Below, one piece after another: positions 10,291 to 22,370 of a DNA stretch of 60,500 bases. The notes below the pieces were generated by a model. The model ran no database searches. It saw only the letters and a program-made list of their open reading frames with translations, and was not told where the DNA came from. Numbering within the stretch: the first letter of the stretch is position 1; every line of letters begins with the position of its first letter. The DNA comes from Chara braunii (lineage: Eukaryota; Streptophyta; Charophyceae; Charales; Characeae), in the NCBI GenBank assembly GCA_003427395.1, contig BFEA01000975.1:140048-200547 (forward strand), written 5' to 3'. The translations under genes were made by a program, and so were the position numbers.

Positions 10291-12521
10291 GGTAGTTGGT
10301 CTTCAACCCCGGTTTAAATGACATGGAGTTCATTAATCCCCGTCAATCAGGAACTTTGCAAGAAGGTGTGCGATTTTCCTCAGGACTGCTCGCCTCTTAC
10401 CCATTCATACACAATCAAACGCGGAACAGCGTAGGCTTAGACTGATCTTGACACCACATTTCTTTAGTCCCCCCTTCTTTTGCATGAAACGCAACATTCA
10501 CCCATTAATTAGAGAGCCCAACCTTGACAGAGGTCACCTTGTTTTAAGACAATCAATTCCCCGTTGATGCATTTTTCCATTTCCGTCCAGATGACAAGAA
10601 GATCACCAATGGCTTAATTAATCAGCTCATGAACAAACCCTTTCGAGAGGTCTTGCAATAGCAAAGGGGGGGATTAGCTGTTTGCAAGAGAAAAGAAGGG
10701 GAAAGAAAAGAAGTCAGACGCCTTATCTGTTTTCCAGTTTCTCGTTCACCTTTGCAGAGCATGGCTTAACCATTTTTTCAAACTACTGGGCCCTTCGGGA
10801 TCGCTCGAGTACAAGCTCGTTCGTAATGGTGTCCCTTGCTCAATTAACATGAATGTCCACATTCAAATGAGCTCAACAACCAAACGGTGAAAATGCACGG
10901 AGTGACTTATAGTTCGATCGTTGACGAACAGACCAAGAAAACTCAATGACAGACTGCTTAAATGCCGAAGTCATGTACAGTCCTTGGTACTACAGAACCC
11001 AAGTGTTTTATTCACAACAATTACCCCGTATGATATGAGATTTCCCCTCTTATGAGTCATCACCGTTCTTTTACCGCTGGTCATTGGTTTTCAGTTATCC
11101 GACAGGAGTCACAGTACTACTAGAATCACGCACCGAGCCAATCACCCGGGAGTGCATGAGAGGGCATACAAACAAGATGGTTACGTAATAACAGACGTGG
11201 ATCAATTGAGGGAAGGGAAAGCAATGTCTACCGTTGGCTCCTATGAGGTCTCCCTCGCCTAAACTCAAATGTCGCTAGATTGAGCCCCAGACCCATGTAT
11301 CAAGTGAACCAGCCTCTATTACAACATGATTACAGGGCGCCTCCTACGCGCAGTACAGCGTGTCCAGGCCCAATCTACAAGTAGAGTCCGAATACCTACC
11401 CAAGATCACTTATGACTGAAGCCCTGTACTTCTTACTTGGTTAACAGACCCTTTCGTCCTCTCGCTCAATTTCCGTTCCATTCGGTTTACGTAAGGTCAA
11501 CAATTAAGGGTCGATGACATCAACAAGAAAGGCGAGCCCGTTCCCACTCGCATACCCTCCACGAGTTCGATTTACCATGGCTCAGGTTCGCTGGAGGATT
11601 GCTAACACTGCCAAGCCGACGTTTCGCGGTTCACAGCCCCTCACGAGCTTCATCAACCGTGCTAGCGGCTTCATGGTCGGCAGGGGTGACGTCATTAACA
11701 ACGCTTCTCGTGAGAATTTTCTCCTTTCCGCCTAATTGCCTGCACTTAGCTCCCTTCTCGCGCTCTAGAGTCGTCTCCTGGGCTACGTCCACTTTCACCT
11801 CCCCTCGTGTGTCTTCCACATGCAACGACTAGCTCACTACCACGAATCAAGTATGTGCACCGGGCGTTCACACAAAACCTTCTTTAATCTAGCCTCCCAG
11901 GAAGAAGCTATGACGGTCGCAGCAATAGCTCGAGTGTGGGCTTGCCCCTTCCCAGTCATGACATAAGATAGGCGGGGAAAAGAGACCGCTGCACCTGTCA
12001 CGTCCCCCGTAAGTAGTGTCTCTCTCTTCACTGCTGGAGAACAGTCTCACCACTGAGTGATTGACCTTTCCTCCTCGATTGCAAGCTCACGCACTTGCTA
12101 TGTCTCTCCTGGCCCGAAGTCCTCTCTCCTCGCCGGCCCATAACTGCCCAAGTCCCTCAATACCTCTCACCTGCTCTCTCTCTCTCCCTCTCTCTCTGCA
12201 CCCCTTGATTGTAACTGCCTAGTTGTCTCAGATACGCTGTCGTCACGAGACGGCCTCTGGTCATATGACGTTTCTCCGTGTATGCAATGGCCAGCACACC
12301 GTCACAGTAATCCCGCACGAACTGTAGGGAGCGCGAGAGAAGATCCCTCGCCTCACTCATACCGATGGTCCCTAGCTCGAAGAATGAGGGCTCGTTTAAG
12401 CTTCTGACGAGAAAAGCGACGATCTACACCTGATAAGCTATAGACGCCCCGATAGCAGAGGACTTCAACAGGTCCCAGAGATGAACCCCGTACTTTTTTT
12501 TCGCATCTGATTCTCGTGCAC

Positions 12522-12585
<64 letters not shown>

Positions 12586-13197
12586 ACTTGCCCGCCCATC
12601 CATTCTCCCGTCTTAGCCTGTTGACCCTCACGTCTTCCAGCCTAATGGCTTTGGTCCCTCATTCGCCGCGAGCTGGCCTCTGGGCCGTCTTCCACTGGTT
12701 CCTCCGAAGGGTGGTCTTGTCGCCACCGGTCCAGTCCGTGCCAGGACTGGGTCTCGGCTTCCCGATCTCTTTCCTCACTCTCCGCTTACGTGTCGCGGTC
12801 TAGGTGTCGTTGTTCCCTCTCTGCCGTGTCCGTTGAGGTCTCTCCCTCCAAGTACGAGATGGTCACCTTGATTTCGTCTGTGACCCCGTCGCGTCTGCAC
12901 CTTCTCTCGGCGCGGTCCTTGGATTTCGTGATAGCCAACTGCAGGGTTTGGTCCGCTTTCATCTCCTCTTCCTTCCCCCCTTCGACATTTACTTTCAGTC
13001 TTGCCTCTTGGTTACAATGACTATAGTCTAAAATGGTCGTCACGACAGGGCCATCTCCCGATATTCGCTCCCACCTCCAGAGAAACAGGAGGTACTTTGG
13101 CCTATAGCCGTGCAGCCCAGTGCTCCCCACCATGGTGAACCCCCTTGAACAAACAGTATACGTTACCAGGCCACCAAATTTCGGAATAGCCAGGGTG
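10270..13197. repeat. Copy 1 of a ~2.9 kb direct repeat
   Basis: This stretch recurs nearly base for base at 13,836-16,790, offset about 3.57 kb. Shared anchors run from CTTTCCCATGAGTAAGCAC through ATGGAGTTCATTAATCCCCG and the TC run to GGAATAG(C/T)CAGGG. Minus-strand frames of 60-115 residues with Glu/Arg-rich segments occur but are broken and match no family I know. Copies may be two long LTRs around the 640-bp spacer (ends read TG...CA on the minus strand, with TGGG following), or a tandem duplication. The repeat's left edge abuts the gypsy pol homology. Confidence 0.7.
12524..12581. repeat. (TC)n microsatellite
   Basis: About 29 TC units inside repeat copy 1. The same tract is present at 16,103-16,150 in copy 2. 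Confidence 0.95.
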
Positions 13198-13835
13198 GCG
13201 GTGGACTCCGCCTGAGCCTAGTAGGGCGGGGGAGACTGTGGCGACAACATGCAGGGCAGCAACGGACTTGGATGAAGGGGCGAAAGACTATTTGAGTCGC
13301 CCGACAGTTAGTTCCCCTAGAAGTTCTCCATCGGGCGCTGCGGTTATCGAGCGAGCCACTGCGTTGCGCTGTCAGATCGGGAAGCAGAGGCGAGGCAGTG
13401 GAGCTACGGGCGCTAAGCCAGTGAAGCAGAGCAGTGAAGGGGGCGGATGAATCCGGACGGGGAAATGTCGCTAGATACGTGCAAGGCCTAGTCGAGAAGC
13501 AGCTCTAAGCTTGGAATGTGTTCAAGATCAACTCGATAGATCCAAGAGTAGGGTGAGTCCATATTCCACACTACGGCTTTGAGCAAGATTCCAGCCAGCA
13601 CTTCAAGGTAGAATGATCCCCGGGTGAAACTCGTTCCCGCTCAAGAGTTCAAACAGAGAGAAACATACCATCGCCTACCTTTTCACCCATTACACGTGCT
13701 CCCTCATCAATATGATACTCGGTGTGAAAGCTCACTTGGCAGCCAGCCACGACCAGTCATGCCTCATGGTAATCAACAAAAATGGTTAGCAATAGTTAGC
13801 CTCAAGAAACTCGTTTTCCTCTCTTTCGAGTCTTT
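13198..13835. other. Spacer between the two 2.9 kb repeats
   Basis: Unique relative to its flanks. No coding frame above 72 codons with recognisable content. If the flanks are LTRs this would be the whole internal region, making a non-coding derivative. Confidence 0.4.
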
Positions 13836-16098
13836 CCCATGAGTAAGCACATCATTGGCAGTTGGCCTTCAACTCCGGTTTAAATGACATGGAGTTCATT
13901 AATCCCCGTAAAAGAGGAACTTTGCAAGAAGGTGTGCAATTTTCCTCAGAACTGCTCCGTTCTTACCCATTCATGCACAATCAAACGTGGAGCGGCGTAG
14001 GCTTAGACTGATTTTGACACCTCATTCCTTTAGTCCCCCCTTCTTTGCATGAAACGCAATATTCGCCCATTAATTAGAGAGCTCAACCTTGACAGAGGTC
14101 ACCTTGTTTTAAGACAATCAATTCCCAGTTGATGCATCATTGCATTTTCGTCCAGATAATAAGATGATCATCGGTGGCTTAACTAATCAGCTCATGAACA
14201 AACCTTTTCGAAAGGTTTTGCAATATGAAGATTAGCAAGGGGGGGGGGATTAGTTGTTTGTAAGAGAAAAGAAGGGGGAAGAAAAGCAGTCAAACCCCTT
14301 ATTTGTTTTCCAGTTTCTCGTTCACCTATGCAAAGCATGGCTTAACCATTTTCTCCAACTACTGGGCTCTTCAGGATCGCTCGAGTACAGGCTCATTTGT
14401 AATGGTGTCCCTTGCTCAATTAGCATGCATGTCCACATTCAAACGAGCTCAACAACCAAACGGTGAAAATGCACAGAGTGATTTATAGGTCAATCGTTGG
14501 CGAACTGACCAAGAAAACTTGGTGACAGACTGCTTAAATGGCAAAGTCTCGTACAGTCCTTGGTACTATAGAACCCAACTGTTTTATTCGCAGCAATTAC
14601 CCCGTACGATATGAGACTTCCCCTCTTATAAGTCATCACCGTTCTTTTATCTATGGTCACTTGTTTTCAGCTATCTTACATGACTACTATAATCACGCAC
14701 CGAGCCAGTCACCCGGTAGTGAATGAGAGGGCACAAAAACAAGATGGTTACGTAATAACAGAAGTGGATCAATTGAGGGAAGGGAAAGCAATGTCTATCG
14801 CCGGCTAATGATGCTAGATTGAGCCCCAGACCAATGTATAAGGTGAACCAACCTCTGTTACAACGCGATTACAGGGCGCCTCCTACTCGCATTACAACGT
14901 GCCAAGGCCCAATTTACAAGCAGAGTCCGAATAACTACCCAAGATCACTTATGACTAAAGCCCTGTACTTCTTACTTGGTTAATAGACCATTTCTCGCTC
15001 AATTTCCCTTCCATTTGGTTGACGTAAGGTCAAGAATTAAGGGCAGATGACATTAACAAGAAAGGCGAGCCCGTTCCCAGTCGCATACCCTCCTCGAGTC
15101 CGATTCACCACGGCTCAGGTTCGCTGGACATTTGCTGACACTGCCAAGCCGACGTTCCGCGGTTGACTGCCCCTTGTGAGCTTCATCAACCGTGCTAGCG
15201 ACTTCATGGTCGGTAAGGGTGATGTCGTCAACAATGCTTTTCGTGAGACTTTCTCCTTTCCGCCTAATTGCTTGCACTTAGCTCCCTTCTCGCGCTCTAG
15301 AGCCGTCTCCTGGGCTACGTCCACTTTCACCTCCCCTCGCGTGTCTTCCACATGCAACAACTAGCTCGCTATCACGAATCATGTATGTGCCGCACCGGTG
15401 TTAACGCAAAGCCTTCTTTAATCTAGCCACCTAGGAAGAAGCTAGGGTGGCCGGAGCAATACCTCGAGTGCGGGCTTGCCCGTTCCCTATCATGGCATGA
15501 GATAGGCGGGGAAAAAAGACCGCCGCACCTGTCACGTTCCCAGTAAGTAGTGTTTCTCTTCACTGTCGCAGAACAGTCTCACCTGTGAGTGATTGACCTC
15601 TCCTCCTCGATTGCAAGCTCACGCACTCTCTATGTCTCTCCCGACCCGATGTCCTTTTCTCTCCTCGCTGGCCTATAACTGCCCAAGTCCCTCAATACCT
15701 CTCACCCTCTCTCTCTCTCTCCCTCTCTCTCTGCACCCCTTGATTTTAACTGCCTAGTTGTCTCAGACGCTATCGTCACGAGACGGCCTCTAGTCACACG
15801 ACTTTTCTCCGTGAATGCAACGGCCAGCACACCGTCACACTAATCCCACACGAACTGCAGGGAGCGCGAGAGATGATCCCTCGCCTCGCTCATATCGATG
15901 GTCCCTAGCTCGAAGAATGAGGGTCCGTTTCAGCTTCTGACGAGAAGAGCGGCGATCTGCAAGCAGCTGGTAAGCTACTACAAATGCCCCAATAGCAAAG
16001 GACTTTAACATGTCTCGGAGATGACCCCTGTTCTCTCATTTCGTGTCTGATTCCCGTGCGCACTTCTCTCTCGTCCTCTCTCTCGATCGTGACTGCCC

Positions 16099-16153
<55 letters not shown>

Positions 16154-16790
16154 ACCTTGCCCGCCCTTCCATTCTCCCGTCTTAGCACGTTGACCTTCAC
16201 GTCTTGCAGCCTAGTTGCTATGGTCCCTCAGTCGTTGCGAGCTGGCCTCTGGGCCGTCTTCCACTGGTTCCTCCGGGTGGTGGTCCCGTCGCCACCGGTC
16301 CAGTCCATGCCAGGACTGGGTCTCGGCCTCCCGATCGCTCTCCTCACTCTCTGCTTCCGTGTCGCGGTCTAGGTGCCGCTGTTCCCTCTCTGCCGTGTCC
16401 GTTGAGGTATCTCCCTCCAAGTACGAGCCGCCGGAGACGGTCACCTTGATTTCGTTTGTGACCCCGTAGCGTCTGCACCTTCCCTCGGCCCGGTCCTTGG
16501 CTTCCGTAATAGCCAAGTTAAGCCGACTGCAGGTCCAAGTCCGCTCTCATCTCCTCTTCCTTCCCCCCTTCCACATTTACTTTCAATCTTGCCTATTGGT
16601 TACAAGGGTTATAGTGTAAAATGGTCGTCACGATAGGGCCATCTTCCAACATTCAGTCTCACCTCCAGAGAAACTGGAGGTACTTTGGCCTATAGTCGTG
16701 CAGCCCACTGCTCCGCACCATAGTGAGCCCCCTTGAACATACAGTATTCGTTACCAGACCACCGACTTCCGGAATAGTCAGGGCTTAACA
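13836..16790. repeat. Copy 2 of the ~2.9 kb direct repeat
   Basis: Aligns along its length with 10,270-13,197 with scattered substitutions and small indels, including a shorter TC run at 16,103-16,150. On the minus strand the conserved part begins TGACTATTCCGG and ends in CTTACTCA. Substitutions between copies are frequent enough that the duplication is not recent. Confidence 0.7.
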
Positions 16791-17215
16791 CTAAACGCAC
16801 ACACGTACAGGCGCTGTGTTGCACCCCATACGACGTACGGGGGGTTTATCGTACGGTTGTACGTACAGCCGTATGAACGACCGTACGACTGTATGTACAG
16901 CCCAGTACGGAAAAAAAAAAAAAAAAAAAAAAAAAAATGGTAACGAATTTCAATATGACCCTGAGGCAAAAGTGTTTCAGTATGACCCTGAGGCAAAAGT
17001 GTTTCAATATGACCTTGAGGCAAAAGTTATCTCAAATTTGGTAACGAATTTCAATATGACCCTGAGGCAAAAGTGTTTCAGTTTATTTTTCTGCATAACA
17101 TATTTGTTTTTCAGATTTTTTTAGTTTTTTTTTTGTTTGTTTGTTTTTTCGTACGTACGGTCCGTACTAATATATGAGCCCGTACGTACGGCCCGTATTC
17201 GTACAAGGGTCTACA
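16790..17215. repeat. GTACGTACGG-flanked A-run repeat with tandem motif
   Basis: A run of 27 A residues (16,911-16,937) is followed by four degenerate copies of TTCAATATGACCCTGAGGCA (16,947-17,075), then T-rich sequence. Both sides carry GTACGTAC(A/G)G words in opposite orientations (16,845-16,910 and 17,148-17,205). The inner motif also occurs once, inverted, at 3221-3253 beside another A run. No gene. Confidence 0.55.
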
Positions 17216-17394
17216 CAATGCAGGCGGACTGCCTCACGCTCACACTACCGCTCAGCCCTCTCCTCAGTTCGCCAACAAACAGCGTGGTGAGGCTGCTCAT
17301 GCCCAGGTAGCTAAAGGCTCATCTCCCTCACTCTTTATAGGATCGTTGTTCACCACGATCCTCGAGCTCTGAACAAGGGATTCAAGTACCCCTT

Positions 17395-17580
17395 TCAAAT
17401 TCTATAAATAAAAAGAAATATTTGTTTTTCAAAATTTAGTAAGGCAAGTAGAACGAAGAAAAGGACAATAGGAGGCCGAACCCCAACGGTCGTTTTTGGG
17501 GCGAAATGACCCATGGGCTTTGCGCGATGGTCCCGTAACGGGATGTCGACGGGCGTCCTCTTCCCTTCAAAACGCGCCAT
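17395..17580 (-). other. Gene-poor linker 17.2-17.6 kb
   Basis: A single 61-codon minus frame without family features. Nothing else supported between the two neighbouring repeats. Confidence 0.2.
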
Positions 17581-17621
17581 TGGATTGCCCCTAATGAGTA
17601 CCCGTGTCCGATGATAAGGAG

Positions 17622-18086
17622 AGAAGGTTATAAATAGTCGTATTTTTCATCACCACTTCAGGACACCCTTCACCACTTCAGGATGCAGCCTGCCTAAACA
17701 GGTGGTTTTCAGGGTCTTCGGACCTTTCACCACTTCAGGACACCNTTCACCACTTCAGGATGCAGCCTGCCTAAACAGGTGGTTTTCAGGGTCTTCGGAC
17801 CTTTCACCACTTCAGGACACCCTTCACCACTTCAGGATGCTACCTGCCTAAACAGGCGGTTTTCAGGGTCTTCGGACCTTTCACCACTTCAAGACCATTC
17901 AGGATTTTCATACTGCCAAAAACTGTCACTTCACCACTTTAGGATACAGCCTGCCTAAACAGGTGGTTTTCAGGGTCTTCGGGTCTTTCACCACTTCATG
18001 ACCATTTAGGATTTTCAGACTGACCAGAACTCTCACTTCAGAATTTTCATTCCTGAATTTTCAGTTACTCGTTAACCGCTTGTGAT
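17622..18086. mobile_element. MITE-like element, copy 1
   Basis: Shares start (AGAAGGTTA..A..AGTCGTA), internal TTCACCACTTCAGGA blocks and end (GAATTTTCAG.TAC..G.TAACCG) with 38,999-39,468. Its interior has four tandem ~75-100 bp units built from TTCACCACTTCAGGATGCAG and CCTAAACAGGTGGTTTTCAG. Candidate 9-bp flanking duplication GATAAGGAG (17,613-17,621) versus GGTAAGGAG (18,087-18,095), one mismatch. No open reading frame, so non-autonomous. Nine-base duplications suggest a Mutator-like origin, but that is inference. One ambiguous base at 17,745. Confidence 0.6.
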
Positions 18087-18089
18087 GGT

Positions 18090-18767
18090 AAGGAGGGGAC
18101 CCATGACCTCTCATGGGAGGTGATGAGTCTTCTACTGATGCGGCCGCGGGTGCTCCTATTTTGGGCCCCTCACATAGGCAATACCTTACCCGTCAGGCTC
18201 ACGGAACTAAAACAAAAGGTCGGGCAGCGCACACCACCCATTTCCGGCTTACGATTCAAACCCAAATACTTGTCTTTCCCCTGCGACGTAACCAAGCGGG
18301 GAACTAGAATTCGAACAAGCCAAAATTAAAATAAAACTAATAAAAGAAGGGAAGTAAAATAAGAGGAAAAACCCTATCGCGCCCCTTTTTTCGGCTATGG
18401 AATCGTCTGATTCGACCCTTGAGGATAGCGGTCCGAATTCGGACACAAGAGTGGAATATAAACTCTTCTTTTACATTTCCCCCTTTTCTTTTCTTTTCAA
18501 TATTTTTTTCCCTCTGCACTTAGTTCAGAACACGGCCATCGGGGCCCGGCGTGTGGCTGAGAAGCCCGCGCTAACCCTTTACTGTCGCGCCCCCTGGCGG
18601 ACTCGACGACTACTTCAACCACAGGTTAGTCTGTTGTATGGCAGGACATCGATGCGTGGTCCAGTTGGAAAGCCAAGCAGTGAAGCCTGGCATCCTGCGT
18701 GACCCCGTAGATTGGTATCCTGCAGGCAGCGGAGGGCCGGGACACCGTGCCCTCCAACGGCGCGCGC
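18090..18767. other. No gene recognised
   Basis: Short frames only; nothing with a family signature. Confidence 0.3.
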
Positions 18768-18872
18768 AGCAGTGCATATTTCGATGTTCCAGCGGAAGAA
18801 TCATTTGATTTTGGTCATCCTATCCATGGTAGTAGCATCAGGCCGGCCATGGGGTTGGAGAGTTAATTGTTG

Positions 18873-18916
<44 letters not shown>

Positions 18917-19145
18917 GCAGTAGCGTATATTTCGATGTTACGGCTGAAGATTCAATCGATTTTGTTCATCCTATCCATGGAAGTGGCGTCAGGCCGGCCG
19001 CGGGGTTGGAGACTTAACTGTTGGCACACACACACACACACACGTGTGTGGCGCAGTGTATATTTCGATGTTCCAGTGGAAAATTCATTCGATTTTGCTC
19101 ATCCCATCCACAGAAGTGGCATAAGGCCGGCGTGTTAGATTTTTC
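18768..19145. repeat. Three tandem ~125-150 bp units with (CA)n inserts
   Basis: Each unit starts GCAGT..ATATTTCGATGTT and contains CATCC(T/C)ATCCA.GG.AGT, then GGCCGG; the first two end with GTTGGCACAC leading into a CA run (18,874-18,913 and 19,025-19,042). The third is truncated after GGCCGGCG. Confidence 0.8.
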
Positions 19146-19359
19146 TCATCCTATCGATGGAAATCTCTCTCTAGAGGGAGAGAGAGAAAAAAAAAGAAAC
19201 AGAAACAGAACAGAACGGAAAACAGGTTGTGGGTGTGACAGCACAACATGACAAAGAATCTCAAACCTTCGTCAGCCATTTTGTCTGATCCCTCTCTGCT
19301 CGGCGAAGACCGCTTTCACAACCACTGCCCTGCCGACTCTCCGAGAACACCGGTATATG

Positions 19360-19985
19360 GCCACCTCGCCACACGTCGCTGACCGCAGCTTCCCTTCCAA
19401 AAGACTTCTCCTTCTAAAACAGTGAAAACACTTCTCTCACCCTCACCTCCCTTCCAACCCTGCTGTCATTTCACCTCAGCACACATCGCTGACCGGTTTC
19501 CCCAATGGCTCTCTGCTCATCAAAGACCGCTTTCACAACCAATCCCTACCCAGTCTCCGACAACGGCGCTATATGGCCGCGTCGCCACACGTCGCTGACT
19601 GCAAAACACTTCTCTCGCCCTCACCTCCGTTTCTCTCCTCACGTCCGCTTCGCTCCTTCCACCTGTGCCCGTTCCCGTCATTTCACCTCGCCACACGTCG
19701 CTCACCGCTTTCCCACCCTCCCGTCCTTTTTGCTGCTCTCCCCTTCATGTGCGTGTGTTCCTCTCTGTCACGTCCACTTCGCTCCTTCCACCTCCGCCCG
19801 CTGCCGTCATTTCACCTCTCCAGACGTCACTGACCGTTTTCCCACCCTCCCGTCATTTCTTCTGCCCTCCCGTTCATGTGCATGCGTTCCTCTCTGAGCC
19901 TCTGTCACGTCCGCTTCGCTCCTTCCCATTCCCGTCATTTCACGTCACCACATATTGCGGACCGCTTTCCCACCCTCCCCTCCTT
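19360..19985. repeat. Pyrimidine-rich minisatellite (~120 bp units)
   Basis: Repeated blocks TTTCACCTC.CCA.ACGTC, GCTGACCG.TTTCCCACCCT and CACGTCC.CTTCGCTCCTTC recur at least four times in the same order. Long open frames here arise from the repeat's lack of stops and are not genes. Confidence 0.65.
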
Positions 19986-20200
19986 TCCGCTGCCTCCTCG
20001 GGACCCATGCGAGGACCACCGTTCTGTCGCATCGCCGATTCCTGCTGTTGGCCTGCGCCAGGATTCCTCAGCCGCCGACTGCCCGACATCCCGGCAAATC
20101 CAGGTCCACGCCCGACTCCTCTTTGGCCCGCGGGCTGGCATTTCTATGGACGTGTGACGGCATTTCTATGGACGCCCGACTCTGCTGACGGCACCCTGAC

Positions 20201-20440
20201 ATGTCATGTCCAATTTGTAGACATGGACTAGAACGACAATGCCTCAGAGTCTACAATTGCGGTGGACGTGCCTCTGTGCTCCTAGCATGTAGGAGCCGCA
20301 TAGCCTGTGACATATGTCTACGCCGTGCCATTCGATGCAGTAACTACGACTGCCAGAAGTGGATGCAGTGCTTCCACAGGACACACCCAAACTTGTCCTG
20401 CCTGGTGGTCCTGGTCTGTAGAGGTCGCCACTTACCATAG
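20201..20440 (+). CDS. Short Cys-rich reading frame, uncertain
   Basis: A 79-codon frame carries about a dozen cysteines in pairs (CPIC, CDIC, then C..YDC....MQC), as in zinc-binding clusters. Length, composition and isolation give no family. It might be an exon fragment of a transposon Cys-cluster domain, or chance. There is no supported gene around it. Confidence 0.2.
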   Translation: MSCPICRHGLERQCLRVYNCGGRASVLLACRSRIACDICLRRAIRCSNYDCQKWMQCFHRTHPNLSCLVVLVCRGRHLP

Positions 20441-20449
20441 GCCCTTATC

Positions 20450-21051
20450 ACAGGCAACGATTGCTCCTTAAATCTTACGCAACCCACACACTGACTGGTC
20501 TTATGTGCCATTCTAGAGTGGTCTGCCCCAGCGGTCACTATTTAGAACCCTATCAGAACTCCACCTCTCATTTTCTCCCTCCCTCCTCTTGTGTATCACT
20601 AGTAATACATTTAAATGGGCATCATTAATAAAACAAACAAAATACTAGCTGAAGATCTGCGAAAAAATGAATAGGAATATACATTCGCCTTCGCTCTGTG
20701 GCTCCTTTCATAGTGTGCAAGTGGGCCGTTATGACACATGGGGATGTTGGCAGCTCGTGCTCAACCGCAATCAGCGTCGCGAGCCTTGTACATAAGAGGC
20801 ACGGTAAAGGGGGAGCTTATGAGCTGCAAGAACAAATGAAAGGGATACCCCAAAGAAAGCAAACTTGAACACAAAGGGGTTTATATACCTCTATTATTCT
20901 TCATGTTGCTTGCTATAGAGGTGAAACTGTTTCATTGTTGGATTGTCTCGACTCAAGGGCCTTCGTTGTCTGTAATAGGATTGAATATGCTTTGATTTTG
21001 GATCAGATTCTGCTCATCTGGGTGGAATAGGGGTTGTGGTGGGGAAAATTC

Positions 21052-21055
<4 letters not shown>
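20450..21055. other. No gene recognised
   Basis: No supported features in this stretch. Confidence 0.3.
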
Positions 21056-21119
<64 letters not shown>

Positions 21120-21148
21120 NNNNNNNNNNNNNNNNNNNNNNNNNNNNN
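21056..21148. repeat. (TC)n microsatellite running into a 29-base gap
   Basis: About 32 TC units end in N at 21,120-21,148. The gap is an assembly break in the repeat. Confidence 0.95.
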
Positions 21149-21996
21149 GATGAGTCGGTGAAACTCCAACGGAATAGTTTGTCACACAACCCCTCGTCTC
21201 TTCCCAGGTTGTTCTTCTCTCCCTCTCTGCCTACGGTTTACCCGACAATTCTGTTTGATGATATATATAAGCGTGCCGCGGGCGGCAAACGAGTGTGCTG
21301 GCACTTGGCGCTTAACCTCACGAACATGGCCAGAGCAGTAGGCAATAAAGAATGCGAGCGAGGCCAACCGAACCAAACAATGGACTGTGACAAACTACTT
21401 GTTTTATCGGAGTTCCACTGATTGGTCAGGAGGCTGACCCCGCTTCACCCATATCTTCGATTGAGTGTGATCACAACCTTCATGATTGAAGACCGTAACT
21501 CCGCAGTCCACTATCCAATGTGATCATGGAGATGACGACAACCATGATGAAAATGAGCATAACGACGATGACGATCTCCCCAATTGATGTGTGTACGACG
21601 ACAGACTGAGTGAGCAAGCAGCACTACAATGTGGGCGTAATAAAGGCAACGGCAACTGCGATGACAACTCGGTTCGTTCTTTTCTATCAATGAAGGCTTT
21701 AGCGCCTGCAACGTATGTGGTCACGATGTCGACCAGCTACATGTAAAAACAGTTCAAAAAAAAAAAAAAAAACTTCGAAATAACCCCCCCGTTCCTCTGA
21801 CGCTCATCAGGCACGTGCGATTGAAGGGTTTGACAAGGGGGTTAAGATAAGTCTCTTCTCGTTTTCCACCTCTCTCGCGCGGTATCGCTGTTTTCCCCAC
21901 TATCGACTTGAAGTTCCCCCCCCTTTCTCTTCTCTCTCTTCTTCTTACTGTAAGTTCGTCATCCTCTTCTGCCTTCGCCCTCTTCGTCCTCGTGTA
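21149..21996. other. No gene recognised
   Basis: An ATGA/GACGA-rich simple stretch lies at 21,525-21,680 and an A run at 21,756-21,771. No supported coding sequence. Confidence 0.3.
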
Positions 21997-22370
21997 GTCG
22001 TTGCCTCATCCCTTCTTCGCCTTCTCGTTGTCATCATCGTCGTCTGGTTGTCGTTGTCGTCGTCGTCGAGTCGGCTTTATCGTCGTGAAGTCGTAATAGT
22101 CGCAGTTGTCGTCGTTTTAATCCTTCCGTTTTGTCGTCGTCATCGTCCTCCTCCTCTTCTAATCCTGTCTCTTATACACATCTAGATGTGTATAAGAGAC
22201 AGGTCGTTGCCTCATCCCTTCTTCGCCTTCTCGTTGTCATCATCGTCGTCTGGTTGTCGTTGTCGTCGTCGTCGAGTCGGCTTTATCGTCGTGAAGTCGT
22301 AATAGTCGCAGTTGTCGTCGTTTTAATCCTTCCGTTTTGTCGTCGTCATCGTCCTCCTCCTCTTCTAATC
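21997..22370. other. Library-adapter junction flanked by 168-bp duplicate (misassembly)
   Basis: Positions 22,165-22,183 read CTGTCTCTTATACACATCT and 22,184-22,202 read its reverse complement. This is the 19-bp Tn5 mosaic end used in Nextera libraries, in the back-to-back form produced by mate-pair circularisation. The 168 bases before it (21,997-22,164) are repeated after it (22,203-22,370). The sequence is therefore an artefact in which both sides of one junction were assembled in series. The adapter also translates into the well-known spurious peptide core SYTHLDVYKR. Confidence 0.97.

Noticed and set aside
10290-13190. Ribosomal RNA genes
   Set aside because: The duplicated 2.9 kb blocks first looked rDNA-like in length and conservation, but no rRNA core segments are present.
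19505-20231. Long plus-strand frames up to 188 codons
   Set aside because: They come from pyrimidine-rich minisatellites without stops; the same repeat is open in several frames.
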